Part shown: positions 52,925 through 61,832 of the stretch, in pieces | Position numbering within the stretch: the stretch's first letter is position 1 | Layout: each line of letters begins with the position of its first letter | Assembly: GCA_024742285.1 (NCBI GenBank) | Contig: JANSYR010000020.1 | Coordinates: 1 to 64,000, forward strand | Reading direction: 5' to 3' | DNA length: 64,000 nt | Source: a bacterium | GTDB taxonomy: Bacteria > Myxococcota_A > UBA9160 > UBA4427 | The notes under the pieces: model-generated | Told to the model about the DNA's origin: nothing | The model's database searches: none | What the model saw: the letters and a program-made list of their open reading frames with translations, nothing else | Program-made: the position numbers and the translations under genes

Positions 52925-54178
52925 TCAGAATCCCCGCTCGTCCCGATCGAAGAACGTGGCGTCGAGGATCTGGACGTCGACCTCGGTTCCCGCCGTGACC
53001 CCGTCGGACTCGAGTGGCACGACGGCGAGGCCCTGACCGCGGATCATCGAGGTGAGCACGCCGGAGCTCTGGTTTCCGGTCAGGTGCGCGAGCACCCCGT
53101 CGCCGCTCCGCTCGAGGGTCACGCGAACGAAGTGGAGGCGACCGGCCTTCTTGCGGTAGTCGTCGGTCAGGGTCGCGCGAACGACGGGCCGATGGATCGC
53201 GCGATGGCCCATCATCCTGCGCAGCGCGGGCCGGACGAACTCCTCGAAGGTCACGGCGGTCGAGACGGGATTGCCCGGCAGACCGAAGACGAGCTGACCG
53301 GTCGACTCGATCACGCCGAACGCGAGCGGGAACCCGGGCTTCATCTTCACGCCCCAGAAGCGCAGCCGGCAGCCGACCTTCTCGAGGACGTCACGGACGT
53401 GGTCGTGATCGCCGACCGAGACGCCGGCGCTGCTCACGAGCACGTCGGCGCCGAGGCCCGCGCGCATCCGCGATTCGATGGCCTCGGGCGTGTCCTCCGC
53501 GATCCCGAGATAGATCGGCTCGGCGCCGATCTCGCGACACTGCGCCGCCAGGGTGTACGAGTTGGAAGAGACGATGCGTCCGCCGTCGGCGGGGCGATCC
53601 GGCTCGACCAGCTCGTCACCGCCCGAGAGGATCGCGACGCGCGGCCGCTGGTGGACGGAGACGATCGTTCGGCCCAGCGAGGCGAGCACCCCGAGATGGG
53701 CCGCGCCGAGGACCGCGCCTTCATCGATCAACCGGTCGCCGACCTCGAAGTCCTCGCCGCCATCGCGCACGTTCGCCCGTTCCGCGGGCTCGGTCCGGAT
53801 CTCGACGGTCTCGGCGCCCTGGTCCGTATCCTCCTGCATGACGACCGCGTCCGCGGCGGGCGGGATCGGAGCGCCCGTGAAGATCCGCGCCGCCTCCCCC
53901 ACGCCGAGGGGACGAGCCGCCTGACCGCCGGCCGGGACCTCGTAGGCGACCGGCAGGGTGCGCGGTGCCTCGGCGCTCACGCCGATCAGGTCCTCGCGAC
54001 GGACCGCATAGCCATCCATCGCCGAACAGTCCGCCGGCGGATGCCGCCGCGCCGAGATCACGGCTTCCGCGAGCACGCGCCCGGCCGCGTCGGACGCGGA
54101 GATCGTTTCCGCGCCGAGGCGCGGCGTTTCTTCGAGGATCGCCGCCTGGGCCTCGGCGACGGTCAGTCCTTGCCGCAT
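52925..54178 (-). CDS. moeA: molybdopterin molybdotransferase
   Basis: 417 residues from the ATG at 54178. MoeA domains in order: N-terminal PPADCSAMDGYAVR, then VRDGGEDFEVGDRL and the MogA-like core with LSGGDELVEP, GRIVSSNSYTLAA, SSAGVSVGDHDHVRDVL, KPGFPLAFG and the FGLPGNPVSTAVTFEEFV loop. The C-terminal beta-barrel has LTGNQSSGVLTSM. It inserts molybdate into adenylated molybdopterin. First gene of a three-gene operon with an unusual acyltransferase; no other moa/mog genes nearby. Divergent from ntrB. Confidence 0.96.
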   Translation of the reverse strand: MRQGLTVAEAQAAILEETPRLGAETISASDAAGRVLAEAVISARRHPPADCSAMDGYAVRREDLIGVSAEAPRTLPVAYEVPAGGQAARPLGVGEAARIFTGAPIPPAADAVVMQEDTDQGAETVEIRTEPAERANVRDGGEDFEVGDRLIDEGAVLGAAHLGVLASLGRTIVSVHQRPRVAILSGGDELVEPDRPADGGRIVSSNSYTLAAQCREIGAEPIYLGIAEDTPEAIESRMRAGLGADVLVSSAGVSVGDHDHVRDVLEKVGCRLRFWGVKMKPGFPLAFGVIESTGQLVFGLPGNPVSTAVTFEEFVRPALRRMMGHRAIHRPVVRATLTDDYRKKAGRLHFVRVTLERSGDGVLAHLTGNQSSGVLTSMIRGQGLAVVPLESDGVTAGTEVDVQILDATFFDRDERGF

Positions 54179-54426
54179 CGAGCTCCCGACTCCCCCGCGC
54201 GCCGCGCGTCGCCCACCAGCGAATCCTCCAAAGACTTCCGCATGGCCGTACGGTACCCGGTGTGAGCCGATCCGGGGAGCCCGTGAGGCGCGCGCCCGCG
54301 GGGTATCAACGGCGCGAGACCCCGTCCGGACCCCCGAAACCTGTGCCGATTCTGGACCTTGCAGCGATCCCACCCACCGCTAGATTCGCGCGCATCCGCC
54401 AACTGCCCAAAAAACAGGCAAAATTC

Positions 54427-55554
54427 ATGAATCTCGACCTCCAGGGCATCTTCGATGCGCTCCTCGAAGGCGTCGTCGTTCTCGATGACGACGGCCGGGT
54501 CGAGTACAGCAACACCGAGGCCCGGCGCCTGCTCGACGCCGCCGTCCTCGAGGCCAGCGCCGGCAAGCGCCTGATCGACACCCTCGGCCCGGACCACCCC
54601 CTGTCCCGGATCGTCGACCGGGTCCGCGTCTCCGGTCGCCCCGCGATCCACGACGAAGTCGCGTTTCCTCGCCCCCTCGCCGCTCCGATCCCCGTCGACG
54701 TCTCGGTCTCGCTCCTCGGAAACGACCATCCGCGCCCCGGCGCACCGCGCCCCCTCGTCGCGACGATTCGGGACCGCAGCGCCGCCCGTTCCCTGCGCGA
54801 GGAGATCCGCGAGCGCGAGCGCCAGGAATCCTACGGACACATCGCCGCCGGCATCGCCCACGAGGTCAAGAACCCGCTCGGCGGCATCCGTGGTGCCGCC
54901 GAGCTCCTCTCCTACCGCGCGCAGGACGACCGCGCGCGGAAGGCCGCGGAGCTGATCGTCGGCGAGGTCGACCGGATCGCCGGGCTGGTCGACGAGCTGA
55001 TGGTGTTCGCGCGCGGCGACGAGCTCGACCTCGAAGACGTGAACATCCACCAGCCCCTCGACTCCCTGCTCGACCTCCTCGAGCTCGAACGGGGCTACGA
55101 AGAGATCCACGTCAAACGCATCTACGATCCCTCGCTCCCGGAGCTGAAGGCGGACCCGGCCCGGCTCCAGCAGATCTTCCTGAATCTGGCGCGCAACGCG
55201 ATGCAGTCGATGGAAGAGACCGGCGGGACCCTCACGCTCTCGACCGGGATGACCCTCGAACACCGGCTCGTCGGCTCCGACGGCCGACCCCGCCCGACCA
55301 TCGAGGTCTGCGTCGCCGACACCGGACCGGGGATCGCGCCCGACATCCTCGACCGCCTCTCGACGCCCTTCTTCACGACCAAGCAGCGAGGCACCGGCCT
55401 CGGCCTCTCCGTCGCCCGTCATTGGATCCGTCGCCACGGTGGCCGCCTCCGCCTCGATTCCGTCGAAGGCGAGGGCACCCGAGCCATCGTCGACCTCCCC
55501 CTCGAGCCGCTCGTTCCGGCGCCGGAAGCGGACTCCCAGGAGCCCCTCGTATGA
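54427..55554 (+). CDS. ntrB: nitrogen regulation sensor kinase NtrB/GlnL-like
   Basis: 375 residues from the ATG at 54427 in an AT-rich leader. PAS domain 5-115 (IFDALLEGVVVLDDDGRVEYSN), H-box AAGIAHEVKNPLGGIRGA with His145, N-box NLARNAMQSMEE, G-boxes DTGPGI and GTGLGLSVARHW. Cytosolic, no membrane helix, as expected for GlnL. Its TGA overlaps the ATG of the response regulator gene (ATGA), so the pair is coupled. It would phosphorylate NtrC in response to nitrogen status through PII, which is not in the window. Confidence 0.9.
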   Translation: MNLDLQGIFDALLEGVVVLDDDGRVEYSNTEARRLLDAAVLEASAGKRLIDTLGPDHPLSRIVDRVRVSGRPAIHDEVAFPRPLAAPIPVDVSVSLLGNDHPRPGAPRPLVATIRDRSAARSLREEIRERERQESYGHIAAGIAHEVKNPLGGIRGAAELLSYRAQDDRARKAAELIVGEVDRIAGLVDELMVFARGDELDLEDVNIHQPLDSLLDLLELERGYEEIHVKRIYDPSLPELKADPARLQQIFLNLARNAMQSMEETGGTLTLSTGMTLEHRLVGSDGRPRPTIEVCVADTGPGIAPDILDRLSTPFFTTKQRGTGLGLSVARHWIRRHGGRLRLDSVEGEGTRAIVDLPLEPLVPAPEADSQEPLV

Positions 55555-56996
55555 ACTCCGCAACCGACGCGATGCGCGTCCTCGTCGCCGACGACGAAGC
55601 CTCCATCCGCTTCGTCCTCCAGGAGGTCCTCGAAGGCCTCGGCCATGAAGTGGTCGCCGTCGAGGACGGCGAAGCCGCGGCCCGCGAGCTCGCGAGTGAA
55701 CCCTACGACCTCGCCTTCATGGACATCCGCATGCCCGGCATGACCGGGATCGAAGCGCTCCAGCAACATCGCGCCGCCGGCGGCGACGTCGCGATCGTGA
55801 TCATCACGGCGCAGAACCTGCTCGACAACGCCGTCGAGTCGATGAAGTCGGGCGCCCTCGACTACCTGGTCAAGCCCTTCGCCCTCGCGGAGGTCGAAGC
55901 CCTCGCCGAGAAGGCGCGTTCCACGCGAGCGCTCAAGGACGAGGTCCGCTCGCTGCGGCGGCAGGTCGGACGCGCCGTCTCGCCGGGCGGCGATCGGCTC
56001 GTCGGGTCGAGCCCGGCCCTCCTCGAGATCTTCAAGACCGTCGGCAAGGTCGCGCCGCGCAACGTGCCCGTCCTGCTGACCGGCGAGAGCGGCACGGGCA
56101 AGGAGCTCGTCGCCCACGCGATCCACGCGGCCAGCCCCCGCGGCGAGGGCCCCTTCGTCGCGGTCAACGCCGCGGCGATTCCGCGGGAGCTCCTCGAGAG
56201 CGAGCTCTTCGGCCACGAGCGCGGTGCCTTCACGGGCGCGACCAGCGCACGGGCAGGCCGCTTCCGCGAGGCGTCGGGCGGAACGCTCTTCCTCGACGAG
56301 ATCGGCGACATGCCCGTCGACCTCCAGGCGAAGCTCCTTCGGGTCCTCCAGTCGGGGGAGGTCACGCCGGTGGGCGGGCGCGATCCGATCGTCGTCGACG
56401 TCCGGATCATCGCCGCGACCCACCGCGATCTCGACGAAGGCGTGCGGGAAGGCTCGTTCCGCGAGGACCTGCTCTACCGCCTGCGCGTCGTACCACTCTC
56501 GATCCCGCCGCTTCGCGAACGGATCGAAGACGTCCGCACCCTCGCCCACCACTTCGCGGAGCGATACGCCCCCGAGCTGGCCGAGGGCCCGGTCAGCCTC
56601 CCGGACGCGACGGTCGAACGGCTCGAACGTCACACCTGGCCCGGCAACGTGCGCGAGCTCGAGAACGCGATCAAACGCGCTCTGGTCCTCTCGACCGACG
56701 AGGTCCTCGCGCCGAGCGAGTTCGACTTCCTCGAGTCGACGACCCCGGCGCCCGCCCCGACGACGAGCCTCGAATCCCTGGTGACGAGTGAAGTGGAAGC
56801 GCTGCTCGCGCGGAGCGAGGACGAGGGCGATCTCTACCGCGAGATCCAGGAGCGCGTCGAGCGACCGCTCCTCGAGGTCGTCCTCGAACGCACCGGCGGC
56901 AACCAGATCCGCGCCGCTGCGCTCCTCGGCATCAACCGCAACACGCTCCGCAAGAAGATCACCGAGCTCGCCATCGAGCTCCCGAAACGGGGCTGA
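55551..56996 (+). CDS. ntrC: sigma-54-dependent response regulator NtrC-like
   Basis: 481 residues. The receiver has Asp58 in LAFMDIRMPGMTG, with LVADDE at 11-16. The AAA+ sigma-54 activator domain has Walker A GESGTGKE (178-185) and the GAFTGA loop (225-230). The C-terminal Fis-type HTH is near 455-475 (GGNQIRAAALLGINRNTLRK). It drives RNA polymerase sigma-54 promoters. Coupled to ntrB; thiE follows 4 bases after its stop. Confidence 0.95.
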   Translation: MNSATDAMRVLVADDEASIRFVLQEVLEGLGHEVVAVEDGEAAARELASEPYDLAFMDIRMPGMTGIEALQQHRAAGGDVAIVIITAQNLLDNAVESMKSGALDYLVKPFALAEVEALAEKARSTRALKDEVRSLRRQVGRAVSPGGDRLVGSSPALLEIFKTVGKVAPRNVPVLLTGESGTGKELVAHAIHAASPRGEGPFVAVNAAAIPRELLESELFGHERGAFTGATSARAGRFREASGGTLFLDEIGDMPVDLQAKLLRVLQSGEVTPVGGRDPIVVDVRIIAATHRDLDEGVREGSFREDLLYRLRVVPLSIPPLRERIEDVRTLAHHFAERYAPELAEGPVSLPDATVERLERHTWPGNVRELENAIKRALVLSTDEVLAPSEFDFLESTTPAPAPTTSLESLVTSEVEALLARSEDEGDLYREIQERVERPLLEVVLERTGGNQIRAAALLGINRNTLRKKITELAIELPKRG

Positions 56997-57000
56997 GCCG

Positions 57001-57657
57001 TTGAGTGACCGCGCCGACCGCGGCCTCGACTACCGCGGACTCCACGTCCTGGCGGACGACGATCCGCGCTGGGCGAAGGACCCGGTCGAGCAGGCACGCG
57101 AGGCCTGCGCCGGCGGGGCCCCCGTCGTTCAGCTCCGCTCGAAGCACGCGACGGACCGCGAGGCCCTCGGCTGGGCACAGGCGATCCGCAGGCTCACCCG
57201 CGAGGCCGGCGCCCGCTTCGTCGTGAACGATCGCTTCGACCTCGCCCTCCTCGCCGAAGCGGATGCGGTCCACCTCGGTCAAGACGACCTGCCGCCGTCC
57301 GCCCTGCCGACGGACGTGCGCCGCCGGCTCGCCGTCGGTCGCTCGACCCACACGCCCGAGCAGCTCGTCGCGACCCGAGACGAAGACGTCGACTACGTGG
57401 CCTTCGGTCCCGTCTTCGGCACGACCTCGAAGGACTCCGACTACGATCGGCGCGGACTCGAGGCGCTGCGCGAGGCCGTGCGGCTCGCGGCGCCGCGACC
57501 GCTCGTCGCCATCGGCGGGATCACCGCGGATCGCGTGGCGTCGCTGCGGGAAGCCGGGGTCGCGGGCTTCGCGGTCATCTCGGTCGTGGCCGCGGCCGAA
57601 GATCCGGTCGCGGCGACGGCGGATCTCGTGGCGCGATTCGCGCGGGCGGAACGATGA
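57001..57657 (+). CDS. thiE: thiamine-phosphate synthase
   Basis: 218 residues from a TTG at 57001, the only in-frame start that keeps the full barrel. ThiE motifs: VVQLRSKHATDREAL (pyrimidine/phosphate), FVVNDRFDLALL, DAVHLGQDDL, VGRSTHTPEQL, DYVAFGPVFGT and VAIGGITADRV. It joins HMP-PP and thiazole phosphate. The motif QLRSKHA is slightly unlike the usual QLR-KN. Its TGA overlaps the nupC-like ATG. Placement after ntrBC is compact but functionally unrelated. Confidence 0.93.
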   Translation: MSDRADRGLDYRGLHVLADDDPRWAKDPVEQAREACAGGAPVVQLRSKHATDREALGWAQAIRRLTREAGARFVVNDRFDLALLAEADAVHLGQDDLPPSALPTDVRRRLAVGRSTHTPEQLVATRDEDVDYVAFGPVFGTTSKDSDYDRRGLEALREAVRLAAPRPLVAIGGITADRVASLREAGVAGFAVISVVAAAEDPVAATADLVARFARAER

Positions 57658-58886
57658 CTGAAGTCGGGCTTCGAGCGGTCTCTGCGGTGGGCTTCGTCGT
57701 GCTCCTCGGGATCACCGTCCTCTGCTCGACGAATCGAGGCGCGATCGATCGGCGGACCGTGCTCGTGGGCGTCGGACTGCAGGTGGGGATCGCCGTCCTC
57801 CTGCTGGCGACCCCGATCCGCGACGCGATGCTGCCCTTCTTCGAACGGCTGGTGTCGCTCCTCCTCGCGTGGTCCCAGGCCGGGGCGGGCTTCCTCTTCG
57901 GTGCGCTGCTCGAGCAGGGGGAGAGCTTCGCCCTCGGCGTCCTGCCGCTCATCATCTTCATGGGCTCGCTCTTCGGCGTGCTCTACCACCTGGGCCTCGT
58001 CCAGCCGCTCGTGCGGGTATCGTCGCGAAGCCTGTCTCGCGCGATGGGGGTCTCCGGCGCGGAGGGACTCGCCGCCGCCTCGAACGTCTTCGTCGGCATG
58101 ATCGAGTCGGGCATCGTCGTCGGCCCCTATCTGGCCCGCATGACCCGAAGCGAGCTCTTCGCCTTCATGACCCTCGGCATGTCGACCATCGCGGGGACGG
58201 TGCTCGTGACCTACGCGAAGATCCTCGGCGCGGCCCAGTACGCGGGACACCTGATCGTCGCGAGCCTGATCTCCGCGCCCGCCGCCCTCGTGGTCGCGAA
58301 GATCATGATCCCGGAGACGGAGACGCCGGAGACCGCCGGCGGCGACGCGATCGCCCACGAGGAGCGCGCCGAGAACGTGATCGACGCGGCGGCGGTCGGC
58401 GCCCTCGCCGGGCTGAGGCTCGCGCTCTCGATCGGTGCGCTGCTGATCGCGTTCGTCGCGCTGATCGCCCTCGCGAACAGCGCCATGGGCGCGATCGGGG
58501 GTCTCCTCGGCCAGCCGGACCTCACGCTGCAGGCCCTCTTCGGCTGGCTCTTCGCGCCCGTCGCCGCTCTGATGGGCGTGCCCTGGGCGGAGGCGCGCGA
58601 GGTGGGGGCGCTGATCGGCGTGAAGACCGTGTTGAACGAGTTCATCGCCTATCACGACCTGGCGGCGGCGGTCGAAGCGGGCCGGGTCGGCCCGCGGAGC
58701 GCATTGATCGCGAGCTACGCGCTCTGCGGCTTCGCGAATTTCGGCTCGCTGGCGATCCTGCTCGGCGGTCTCGAAGCCCTGGCCCCCGAACGACGCCCCG
58801 AAGCGGCGCGCCTTGGACTACGCTCGATCCTGGCCGGCACGATCGCCACGTGCCTGACGGGTTGTCTCGCCGGCTTGATCGCTTGA
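57654..58886 (+). CDS. nupC: NupC-family concentrative nucleoside transporter
   Basis: 410 residues with about 10 membrane segments. The CNT motifs are clear: FLFGALLEQGESFALGVLPL, LAAASNVFVGMIESGIVVGP, LFAFMTLGMSTIAGTVLVTY, VLNEFIAYHDL and SYALCGFANFGSLAILLGG, the carboxy-terminal nucleoside-binding signature. It imports nucleosides with H+ or Na+ across the cytoplasmic membrane. The substrate motif reads GMIES, where many members have GQTEA. Coupled to thiE by an ATGA overlap. Confidence 0.9.
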   Translation: MTEVGLRAVSAVGFVVLLGITVLCSTNRGAIDRRTVLVGVGLQVGIAVLLLATPIRDAMLPFFERLVSLLLAWSQAGAGFLFGALLEQGESFALGVLPLIIFMGSLFGVLYHLGLVQPLVRVSSRSLSRAMGVSGAEGLAAASNVFVGMIESGIVVGPYLARMTRSELFAFMTLGMSTIAGTVLVTYAKILGAAQYAGHLIVASLISAPAALVVAKIMIPETETPETAGGDAIAHEERAENVIDAAAVGALAGLRLALSIGALLIAFVALIALANSAMGAIGGLLGQPDLTLQALFGWLFAPVAALMGVPWAEAREVGALIGVKTVLNEFIAYHDLAAAVEAGRVGPRSALIASYALCGFANFGSLAILLGGLEALAPERRPEAARLGLRSILAGTIATCLTGCLAGLIA

Positions 58887-58937
58887 TCGCAGGGCGGCGC
58901 CCCGTCCGTGCGATCCGAGCCCCCGGAGATCCGCCGC

Positions 58938-60134
58938 ATGCCCGCGTCCAGAACCGCCACCCGGATCGCCCCGATCGTCGCTGCGATCTTCGTCCTGGGC
59001 TGGCTCTATCTCGGACTGCGACTGGAGAGCTGGATCAACCTCGTCGAGCCCGAGCGCCTTCCGGAGGTCGGCCCGCAGGCGGAGGCCCTCCACGGAACGA
59101 GCTTCGTCGCCGATCTCCACGCGGACTCGCTCCTCTTCGGTCGGGACCTGCTCGAGCGCAGCACGATGGGTCACGTCGACCTGCCCCGCCTCCAGGAAGG
59201 CGGCGTCGCACTCCAGGTCTTCTCACTTCCGACGATCGTGCCCTTCGGGCTGAACATCGAACGGAACGTGGGCGACGGCCTCGACTCGCTGACCGTCGCC
59301 GGTCTCGTGCAGCTCTCTCCGACGGCCCTGCTCGGACCGACCGGGCGCGCGCTGCATGCCGCCGAGCGCCTGGAGGATTTCGCCGCGGCCTCCGACGGAG
59401 AACTCGTCGTGATCCGGACGCGGGCGGATCTCGCCGCGCTCCAGGCCGCGCGTGCCGAGGGCGCCGACACGACCGGCGCCCTGCTCGCGCTCGAGGGCGC
59501 CCACGCCCTCGAGAGCGATCCGGAGAACCTCGGTCGCCTCTTCGATGCGGGCTACCGCATGATCGGCCTCACCCACTTCTTCGACAACGACTACGCCGGC
59601 TCGGCCCACGGCGTCGAGCGCGGCGGCCTCACGCCCCTCGGCCGCGCGACCCTCGCCGAGATGGAGGCGCGAGGCATCACCCTCGATCTCGCCCATCTCG
59701 CCCCGGTGGCCGTCGACGAGGCGCTCGATCGGTCGACGCGCCCCACGGTCTTCTCGCACGGGGGCGTGCGCGGGACCTGCGACAACCAGCGCAACCTCTC
59801 CGACGAGCACGTACGGCGGATCGCGGCCGGCGGCGGCGTCGTCGGGATCGGCTACTGGGAGTGGGCCGTCTGCGGAACGACACCGCGGGACGTCGCCCGC
59901 GCCATCACCTACGTGGTCCGTCTCGTGGGCGCGGACCATGCCGCGCTCGGCTCCGACTACGACGGGGGCACGACCGTCGGCTTCGACACGAGTCAGCTGG
60001 CGGCCCTCACCCAGGCACTGCTCGACGAGGGGCTCACGCCGGGCGAAGTCCGCAAGGTCATGGGCGACAACGTGCTGCGCGTGCTCGCCGAGAACCTCCC
60101 GCCGGCGGGACTCGCCGCGGACGACGCGCCCTAG
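58938..60134 (+). CDS. membrane dipeptidase (peptidase M19)
   Basis: 398 residues from the ATG at 58938 with GGAG 8-11 bases upstream. An N-terminal hydrophobic helix (IAPIVAAIFVLGWLYLGL) anchors or exports it. Zinc-enzyme motifs: VADLHADSLLF (His-x-Asp), LALEGAHALE (Glu), the His of FSHGGVRGTCDNQRN, and GSDYDGGTTVGF (Asp). Renal-dipeptidase family: hydrolyses dipeptides in the periplasm. It starts 51 bases after nupC and may be cotranscribed. Confidence 0.92.
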   Translation: MPASRTATRIAPIVAAIFVLGWLYLGLRLESWINLVEPERLPEVGPQAEALHGTSFVADLHADSLLFGRDLLERSTMGHVDLPRLQEGGVALQVFSLPTIVPFGLNIERNVGDGLDSLTVAGLVQLSPTALLGPTGRALHAAERLEDFAAASDGELVVIRTRADLAALQAARAEGADTTGALLALEGAHALESDPENLGRLFDAGYRMIGLTHFFDNDYAGSAHGVERGGLTPLGRATLAEMEARGITLDLAHLAPVAVDEALDRSTRPTVFSHGGVRGTCDNQRNLSDEHVRRIAAGGGVVGIGYWEWAVCGTTPRDVARAITYVVRLVGADHAALGSDYDGGTTVGFDTSQLAALTQALLDEGLTPGEVRKVMGDNVLRVLAENLPPAGLAADDAP

Positions 60135-60175
60135 GTTCCGGCGCCCAGCGCGAGCCGCGAAGCCGACCCGCTCCG

Positions 60176-60715
60176 TCAGGCGCCGAGCTCGCCGCCCGGT
60201 GAGGACGACTCGGGCGCCGGCGCGTCCGGCTCGCCCTCGAAGAACATCTGGAGCATCAGGACGGCGACGCCGACGACGATCCAGCAGTCGGCCATGTTGA
60301 AGGTCGGCCAGACGTATCCGCCGATCAGACGGAAGTCGAGGAAGTCGATCACCTCGCCGTAGTAGAGCCGGTCGGTCAGATTGCCGAGGGCACCCCCGAG
60401 GATCCCGCCGATCGCCAGGGGCGCCAGCCGCTCCTCCGGCTCGACCTTGGCGAGGAAGTAGAGCAGCAGCCCGACCGCGAGGGCGCCGGTCCCCAGGAAG
60501 AAGGCCTGCCGGAGCCCCTCGGGCATCGTGGCCAGGAAGCTGAAGGCGCCGCCCGGGTTCCGCACGTGGGTCAGGTTGAAGAACCCGTCGATCACCGTCT
60601 GCCGCTCGCCGTACGCGAAGCGGTCGACGATCGCGATCTTCGTCGCCTTGTCGATCACGAAGGTGATCAGGAAGGTGGGAAGGAAGATCCAGAGCTTTCG
60701 GGACAGGGTCGGCAC
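60176..60715 (-). CDS. lspA: lipoprotein signal peptidase (signal peptidase II)
   Basis: 179 residues from the GTG at 60715. Aspartic membrane protease with four helices. The catalytic Asp residues are in GGALGNLTDRLYYGEVIDF (Asp115) and FNMADCWI (Asp143), the standard boxes. HVRNPGGAFSF is the conserved N-G-x-AF box variant. It cleaves prolipoproteins after lipidation, serving the lipoproteins encoded in this window. The C-terminal 25 residues are acidic and disordered. Convergent with the M19 gene. Confidence 0.96.
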   Translation of the reverse strand: MPTLSRKLWIFLPTFLITFVIDKATKIAIVDRFAYGERQTVIDGFFNLTHVRNPGGAFSFLATMPEGLRQAFFLGTGALAVGLLLYFLAKVEPEERLAPLAIGGILGGALGNLTDRLYYGEVIDFLDFRLIGGYVWPTFNMADCWIVVGVAVLMLQMFFEGEPDAPAPESSSPGGELGA

Positions 60716-60850
60716 GGGCGGGAGGGTACCCCATCGCAGCCGCCTTGACCCCGGGGGAATCACGTCAGATCGCGGAGATCTGCCCGAGACGATGCGTCGT
60801 CCGCCCAGATATTACATTTTTTGCGTTCGATCTCCCGATCAGGTAATCAA

Positions 60851-61723
60851 ATGCCCGTGCAGCAACCGACCGCGCGCAGCCTCGTGCTCGACCTCCTCTC
60901 GACCCTCCGGCGAGGGACGATGCCCGTGCGCGCGTTGGTCGAGGCCGGCGCCCTGCTCGGGATCGAGGAGAACAACGTCCGTGTGAGTCTCGCGCGCCTC
61001 TACGCCTCCGGTCGCATCGAGCGGGACGAGCGAGGGCGGTATCGCCTCGGTCCCGCCGTCGCCGCGATCAGCGGACGTCTGCGGAGCTGGCGGGACCTCG
61101 GCCAGCGCCAACGCGCCTGGAAGGGGGACTGGATCGCCGTCCACTGCGCGCGCCTCGGCCGCGGGCCGGCGCGCCGCCGCCGGGAGCGCGCCCTCGAGCT
61201 GCTCGGATTCCGCGCGCTCGAAACCGGCTTCTCCCTGCGCCCCGACAACCTCCGCGGTGGCGTCGACGGCGTGCGCGAGCAGCTGGTCTCCCTCGCGACC
61301 GGAGCCGACGCGACGGATACGGCCCTGGGCCGCGTCTTCGTCGTCCGGGACCTCGATCCCTCGAGCGACCTCGAGGCCCGAAGCCTCTGGGACGCGGCCG
61401 CCCTCGCCGACGAAGGCCGCGCGTCCCTCGCGGATCTCCAGGCATCCGAAGCCCGCCTCGAACGGCTCTCCGACGAAGAGGCGATGGTCGAGTCGTTCCT
61501 GGTCGGCGGCCGCATCCTTCGTCAGCTGGTTCGCCACCCGCTGCTCCCGCCCGAGATCCTCGACCCCGCGCCGCTGCGTGATCTGCTCGACGCGATGAAG
61601 CACTACGACGCCCGCGGACGCGACGCCTGGGCCCGCTTCCTCTCCCGTCACGACGTTCCCCACCGTGCCCTCCCCCTCGACGCCCGCGAGCCGACCGCGG
61701 ACCGACCCGGCGCGCTCCATTGA
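60851..61723 (+). CDS. PaaX-like transcriptional regulator
   Basis: 290 residues from the ATG at 60851. An N-terminal winged helix (LVLDLLSTLRRGTMPVRALV, then NNVRVSLARLYASGRIERDERGRYRLG) is followed by a central PaaX domain and a C-terminal helical part (LARHPLL-like region LVRHPLLPPEILD). PaaX proteins repress phenylacetate catabolism by binding phenylacetyl-CoA; here the neighbours are a desaturase, not paa genes, so the target may be lipid metabolism. The leader is AT-rich (TATTACATTTTTT about 40 bases upstream), likely the promoter. Confidence 0.82.
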   Translation: MPVQQPTARSLVLDLLSTLRRGTMPVRALVEAGALLGIEENNVRVSLARLYASGRIERDERGRYRLGPAVAAISGRLRSWRDLGQRQRAWKGDWIAVHCARLGRGPARRRRERALELLGFRALETGFSLRPDNLRGGVDGVREQLVSLATGADATDTALGRVFVVRDLDPSSDLEARSLWDAAALADEGRASLADLQASEARLERLSDEEAMVESFLVGGRILRQLVRHPLLPPEILDPAPLRDLLDAMKHYDARGRDAWARFLSRHDVPHRALPLDAREPTADRPGALH

Positions 61724-61832
61724 GGCCGCCGTCCCGATCGCCCGCGCGCCGGGCGCCTGCTTCGCACCTCGCCGGGAGACCGGCCTCGAACCCACTCGCG
61801 ACGAATCGCGAATCCAACCCGGAGTTCCGATC

